64,000 nucleotides of DNA. It comes from Euglena gracilis (Eukaryota > Euglenida > Euglenophyceae > Euglenales). Positions 60,599-64,000 of this stretch are shown here, one piece after another (the stretch's first letter is position 1; each line of letters starts with the position of its first letter). The position numbers were made by a program, and so were the translations under genes. The notes beneath the pieces were generated by a model. The model saw nothing but the letters and a program-made list of their open reading frames with translations. It was not told the origin of the DNA and ran no database searches. The stretch spans positions 12,146,716 to 12,210,715 of the forward strand of contig CP154954.1 in the NCBI GenBank assembly GCA_039621445.1. Reading direction: 5' to 3'.

Positions 60599-61400
60599 AT
60601 GGAAAATGACAAATTCCCCCCCAAAAAAGTGAAAACAATAAAAAAAGAGCTTGGGGAAATAGTGCAACAAGATTTCATGTCGAAAAGGCAGTTAGCTGCC
60701 ATTTTGGGCCAAATCAGGTGCAACCTCATGGGCGTACCCATTTTAAGGGCTTTCACGGATTCCCTAACAAATTTCTTGGTCAAAAAAGTCTGCAGCCCCA
60801 TGGAACTCAAAGCATTCCATTTCACAGGGAATAAAAGCCCAATTGAGGGAAATAAAAATGCTGGCCACCTTGGGTGTCAGACCTTTCTCCCAAAGCGCAA
60901 CAAGGGAGTTGCACTCAGACAGCAGCACCCATGCCTGGGGGGGGGGGGTCATTCATGCTTGAGAAATTGTCCAAGAGTTTTGGAGAGAAAACTCCATTTT
61001 ACATATTAATGTCAAAGAATTACGTGCAGCCATCAGCACAGTGAAAAGTCTAAGCAGGCCAGGGGAAATGGTGTCCCTTTCTGTGGACAATCAGGTAATT
61101 TATTATTACCTGACAAAAGATGTTTCAACAGCCATCTAAGGCCATTTTTCAAATGGTGCATGGGAAAAAAATTAAATCTACAAGTGAAATGGGTTCCTTC
61201 TCAGGAATGCTTAGCAGACCACATAAGCACGTGGGAGTCAGACACGGGGGATTACTCACTGGACCCCCATCTCTTTCAATGGCTAAGGCAGCATTTCCAA
61301 GATTTCATAAATTTGGAAACATATTTATTTCCCTCCCCAGGCAACAAAAAAACTTCCCAATTTTGTGACCAGATAGCACCACTGGGAGGCTAGAGCAGTG
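60599..61400 (+). pseudogene. RNase H of DIRS C
   Basis: SKRQLAAILGQIRCNLMGVP, ILRAFTDSLTNFLVKK, then in other frames the Asp-Ser-Ser-Thr block near 60920, INVKELRAAIST (61005-61040), VKWVPSQECLADHIST and YSLDPHLFQWLRQHFQDF. At least three frame breaks. Confidence 0.8.
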
Positions 61401-62560
61401 TATGTCCTCAAATGTTCCCTGGACAACATGGGAGGACTTTACGATTGAGAATACCACGATTGAGAATGTTTCCCCAGACCAAAGTTTTGATGGTAACCCC
61501 CTTTTGGGATTCAGCCACATGGTGACCCCAATTAAGAAAGATGAAAGTTCCAGGAACCCCCTACCTGAAACTCACGCCCTACATGGGCATGTTCAACAGT
61601 TGCATGGGGGAGAGAATTTCACCCCGCAGGTAGCCCCTCCTTTGGATGATTTGCTCAGGAAAACATTGGAGGGGAAACAAATACAGAATAAATCCATTGA
61701 CGATTTCCGGAGGAGAAACCCCAGTTTAAACCGTTATCAGAGTTCCTTTTCATTATTATGGGTTATTTGGACAAAATGGGGATACCCTCCCCTGAAGCCA
61801 CAACTGACCAAGTTGCTGACGCCTTAGTACAGTTATTTCAGTTTTCCAAGGCCCAGGCACGTAATGCCTACAGTGCTATGCTTTTAATTCTGGGTTTTGT
61901 GGGTTGAGCTTCCACACCAAGTTGGCCCCTTACAAGAGGCTTTGCAATCAAAACCTGGAAAAATATGGAGTTTTTGGGATCCCTTCCCAATCCTCCTGGG
62001 GCTGGCCCAAGCCCGCTCTCCCTCTGATATATGCACGTTGCGCATACAGCTTATTTTTTTCTCCGGAATTCTCTGTTTATATCCATCTTCTGATTTGGAG
62101 AGAATCAAACAAACAACCAGTGTGTTGGCGGCCTACATTAGCGCCCTACAAAAATTAAGCGTAAATGCAAGAAATTGCATAAATGGGAGAGAGGTGTTTC
62201 ACTTCCAAAGTGCCCACAGATAAGTCCCTTTCATTTAATGATGGCTTACATGGCTGCAACCCGATTTAACGTTAAGCCTGGGGGTCTCCTACTGATTTCA
62301 CTAAAACCCCCCTTCAAAGCCGTAAGTGCTGACACGATTGGTTCAATAACCAAGACCTTTTTATCCCAACATGGGGTACCCTCCCAGGTGTGTGCGGGCA
62401 CACTCCACCAGAGGGGCTGGAGTTGGTTTGCTCAAAAAATTGGGATTTTCTGCCCAAGAAGTTTGTGAAATTGGCCAGTGGAGGGGGATGGAAGCTTTTA
62501 CAGCCCACTGTCAACGACTTGGTGCCCAAGGTGCCCTGGAAACAGCCCTGGACCCCCTAA
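61401..62560 (+). pseudogene. Tyrosine recombinase of DIRS C, nucleophile lost
   Basis: Later parts read KPGGLLLISLKPPFKAVSAD, TIGSITKTFLSQHGVP, HSTRGAGVGLL (HSTR at 62401-62412) and EVCEIGQWRGMEAFTAHCQR. The position of the catalytic Tyr is TGT (62509-62511), a Cys; elements A and B keep TAT here. A frame change lies between VPSQV and HSTR. The product could not form the normal phosphotyrosine bond. Confidence 0.85.
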
Positions 62561-62589
62561 TTTCAGTGCAGAATCAGGCCTCACAAGGG

Positions 62590-62690
62590 CAAAGTGCGGA
62601 GCCCGAGGTGTCTGGTACTCCCTCGAGGCAAACCCACAAAGGAGGAAGGGACACCGAGGGCGAAGCACAAAGACCTTATGAGCCCGACCC
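62590..62690. repeat. Internal complementary region of DIRS C
   Basis: gtgcggagcccgaggtg, TCT (62611-62613), ggtactccctcgaggc: complements of the two element ends joined at the TCT/AGA triplet. Confidence 0.87.
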
Positions 62691-62829
62691 CCCCCACCCG
62701 TAAAAGAAAATTTGTGTTCAAAAGTCCTCGGTCAGCAAATAGGGGCCAGGGGGAGAGAAGGGGGGGACCCCCCCAAGGGACAAGAAGTCACGTGGCCAAG
62801 TCGGAGCTGCATCGTCAGCCAACTCCGGC

Positions 62830-62974
62830 GAGGCGGCACTGAGCAGGGACTCCTGACCCAGCGCAGCGAACAATCACACAACACCGCCGGCGAGCAAGGC
62901 ATGGCCTCACAAGGTCTTTGTGCTTCGCCCTCGGTGTCCCTTCCTCCCTTGTCGGTATGCATCGAGGGAATGCG
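62830..62974. repeat. DIRS C 3' terminal repeat
   Basis: Inverse of 59540-59625 over cgcagcgaacaatcacac and neighbours, then ctttgtgcttcgccctcgg, which pairs with the complementary region at 62650-62670. Confidence 0.85.
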
Positions 62975-62977
62975 AAA

Positions 62978-63179
62978 CCCAAACCACAACCCACTCGAGG
63001 TCCAAAGTGCCAAATGCTGTCGATGCCAAAATTCCCAAATTAACAAATTGTTTTGGGTTTAATCAGCAGCCCCATCCGGCACCGGGAAGACACGATACTC
63101 CATCATTTGCTGAAACTGCTGGCTGTCATTTTTGACCCATTACCAGAAAACATCCACTTTAAAAGACCAAGGGTGTAGA
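62978..63179. other. Short spacer between DIRS C and the next DIRS copy
   Basis: About 200 bp without motif or repeat. Confidence 0.4.
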
Positions 63180-64000
63180 CTATTCGGGATCCGCACTGCG
63201 AGATGGTGAGGTCCTGCTTTCCTTGCCGGCTGTTCTGTTCTGGTGTGTTTGTGTGTGCGCGGGGGGTGCTTCCTACTGCTTTTTGTTGCCGGAGTTGGCT
63301 GATTCCTAATTCTGCCCTTAGACCTCAAGGAGAAAGACTTTCAACTATACGAGTGCTGTCAATACAAAAGACAGAATACTTTCAAAAATCAAGCACGTGT
63401 TCAACGGACTTCAATGAAAGATGTGTTGGAAAAAATATCAGGCTGTCAAGAGGAAGTGGGAGCACGAGGAAGTTCAAGACAGACAGCTGAAGCTGGAAAA
63501 CGCCGAGGAGCTGCAAGCGCTGGAGAACATGATGGAGCAGGACCAAAATGTCCGTCTGTGGCCGTCGCTACCCTTCCACCCGTTCATCAGAAAATTCCCG
63601 TGTTCAACAAAACTTTTGTGACGGCCATGGACCCGGGACAATTGTGGCCAGAGCAAAGCGACGGAGAAACCATCACGGGCAAGGCTCATCCGGTCATGGG
63701 GACCCATCACAGTCATCCCTCAAGGAAACATTGCCAGGAGATGGAAGGTCTGTCAGACTTCCCATCGCTTTTCTCATCCCCACCCCTATGGCAGGGGAAA
63801 TATGACAAATTCAAAGAGTTCAAGTCAGGAATGTGGAGACCCTCCTCAAAATGGCCATGGAGATCTATCTTCAGGGCCCTGGGCCCAACTCCAAGGCTAT
63901 GGCAGCCATCTTCAAAAGGGCATGGTGCCCATTTTCAAGGACACAGAATCCAGATTCCCAGCAGGGGACCCCAGAGGGGAACGGTATGTCAAACTGTCCC
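63180..64000 (+). mobile_element. 5' end of a further DIRS element (G), runs off the window
   Basis: AGA at 63177-63179 is followed by ctattcgggatccgcac, a diverged DIRS terminus, then ggtcctgctttccttgccgg and gccggagttggctgattcc as in the leaders of A and B. ORF1-like sequence starts at 63421 (YQAVKRKWEHEEVQDRQLKL, ENAEELQALENMMEQDQ). The part around 63620-63700 matches the ORF1 of element B at DNA level (acggccatgg, ttgtggccag, catggggaccc). Frame breaks are already present. Confidence 0.65.

Larger units (their letters stand above)
59528..62974 (+). mobile_element. DIRS element C, 3.45 kb, lacking ORF1
   Basis: The left end, cacctcgggctctgcac, follows AGA (59525-59527). The right end, atcgagggaatgcg, is followed by AAA (62975-62977). 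The internal complementary region has TCT at 62611-62613. Order: terminal repeat, short linker, RT, RNase H, tyrosine recombinase, complementary region, terminal repeat. ORF1 is missing, so the copy is internally deleted. It lies head to head with remnant D. Confidence 0.87.

Overview
This window is nuclear DNA of a eukaryote, most likely an alga or another protist. The evidence is multi-exon genes with GT-AG introns, long microsatellites, LTR and DIRS retrotransposons, and no operons. The exact lineage cannot be read from the sequence. Introns and spacers are full of poly-C/poly-G tracts, T-rich tracts and short hairpins.

Region 1 (about 1-23.1 kb) is host sequence, all genes on the + strand. 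A coiled-coil gene enters from the left edge and ends at 3370; five exons join in phase. A small three-exon candidate lies at 5441-6071 and a possible terminal exon at 7309-7511. A long gene of the GT61 (DUF563) glycosyltransferase family runs from about 9.6 to 23.06 kb in at least eleven short exons. Its introns hold (TCA)n/(CCT)n, C/G palindromes and small dispersed hairpin repeats.

Region 2 (about 24.5-51.4 kb) is a three-level nest. DIRS element B (minus strand) is split inside its tyrosine-recombinase gene by DIRS element A (minus strand, 25022-47210). Element A is split inside its reverse-transcriptase gene by a 17.6-kb Ty3/Gypsy LTR retrotransposon (27924-45572, + strand). That element has nearly identical 433/432-bp LTRs, a 5-bp target duplication, an initiator-Met tRNA primer site, gag with two zinc knuckles, protease, RT, RNase H, integrase and a chromodomain. 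It also has about 6.4 kb of unrecognised 3' coding sequence. The element is studded with mini-hairpins, many with UNCG-type tetraloops and often directly preceded by TACAA. I consider this the most unusual feature of the window.

Region 3 (about 51.4-64 kb) holds more mobile DNA: a decayed LTR-type RT, a 3.45-kb gag-only relative of the big LTR element (54047-57499, minus), a DIRS ORF1 remnant (minus), a short DIRS element C (59528-62974, +) and the start of a further DIRS element at the right edge. Most element genes are broken by stops or frameshifts. The ends of the DIRS copies and their internal complementary regions are clear enough to place junctions to the base.

Family assignments rest on motifs read by eye; no database search was possible. 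Exon limits outside the phase-consistent chains are approximate.
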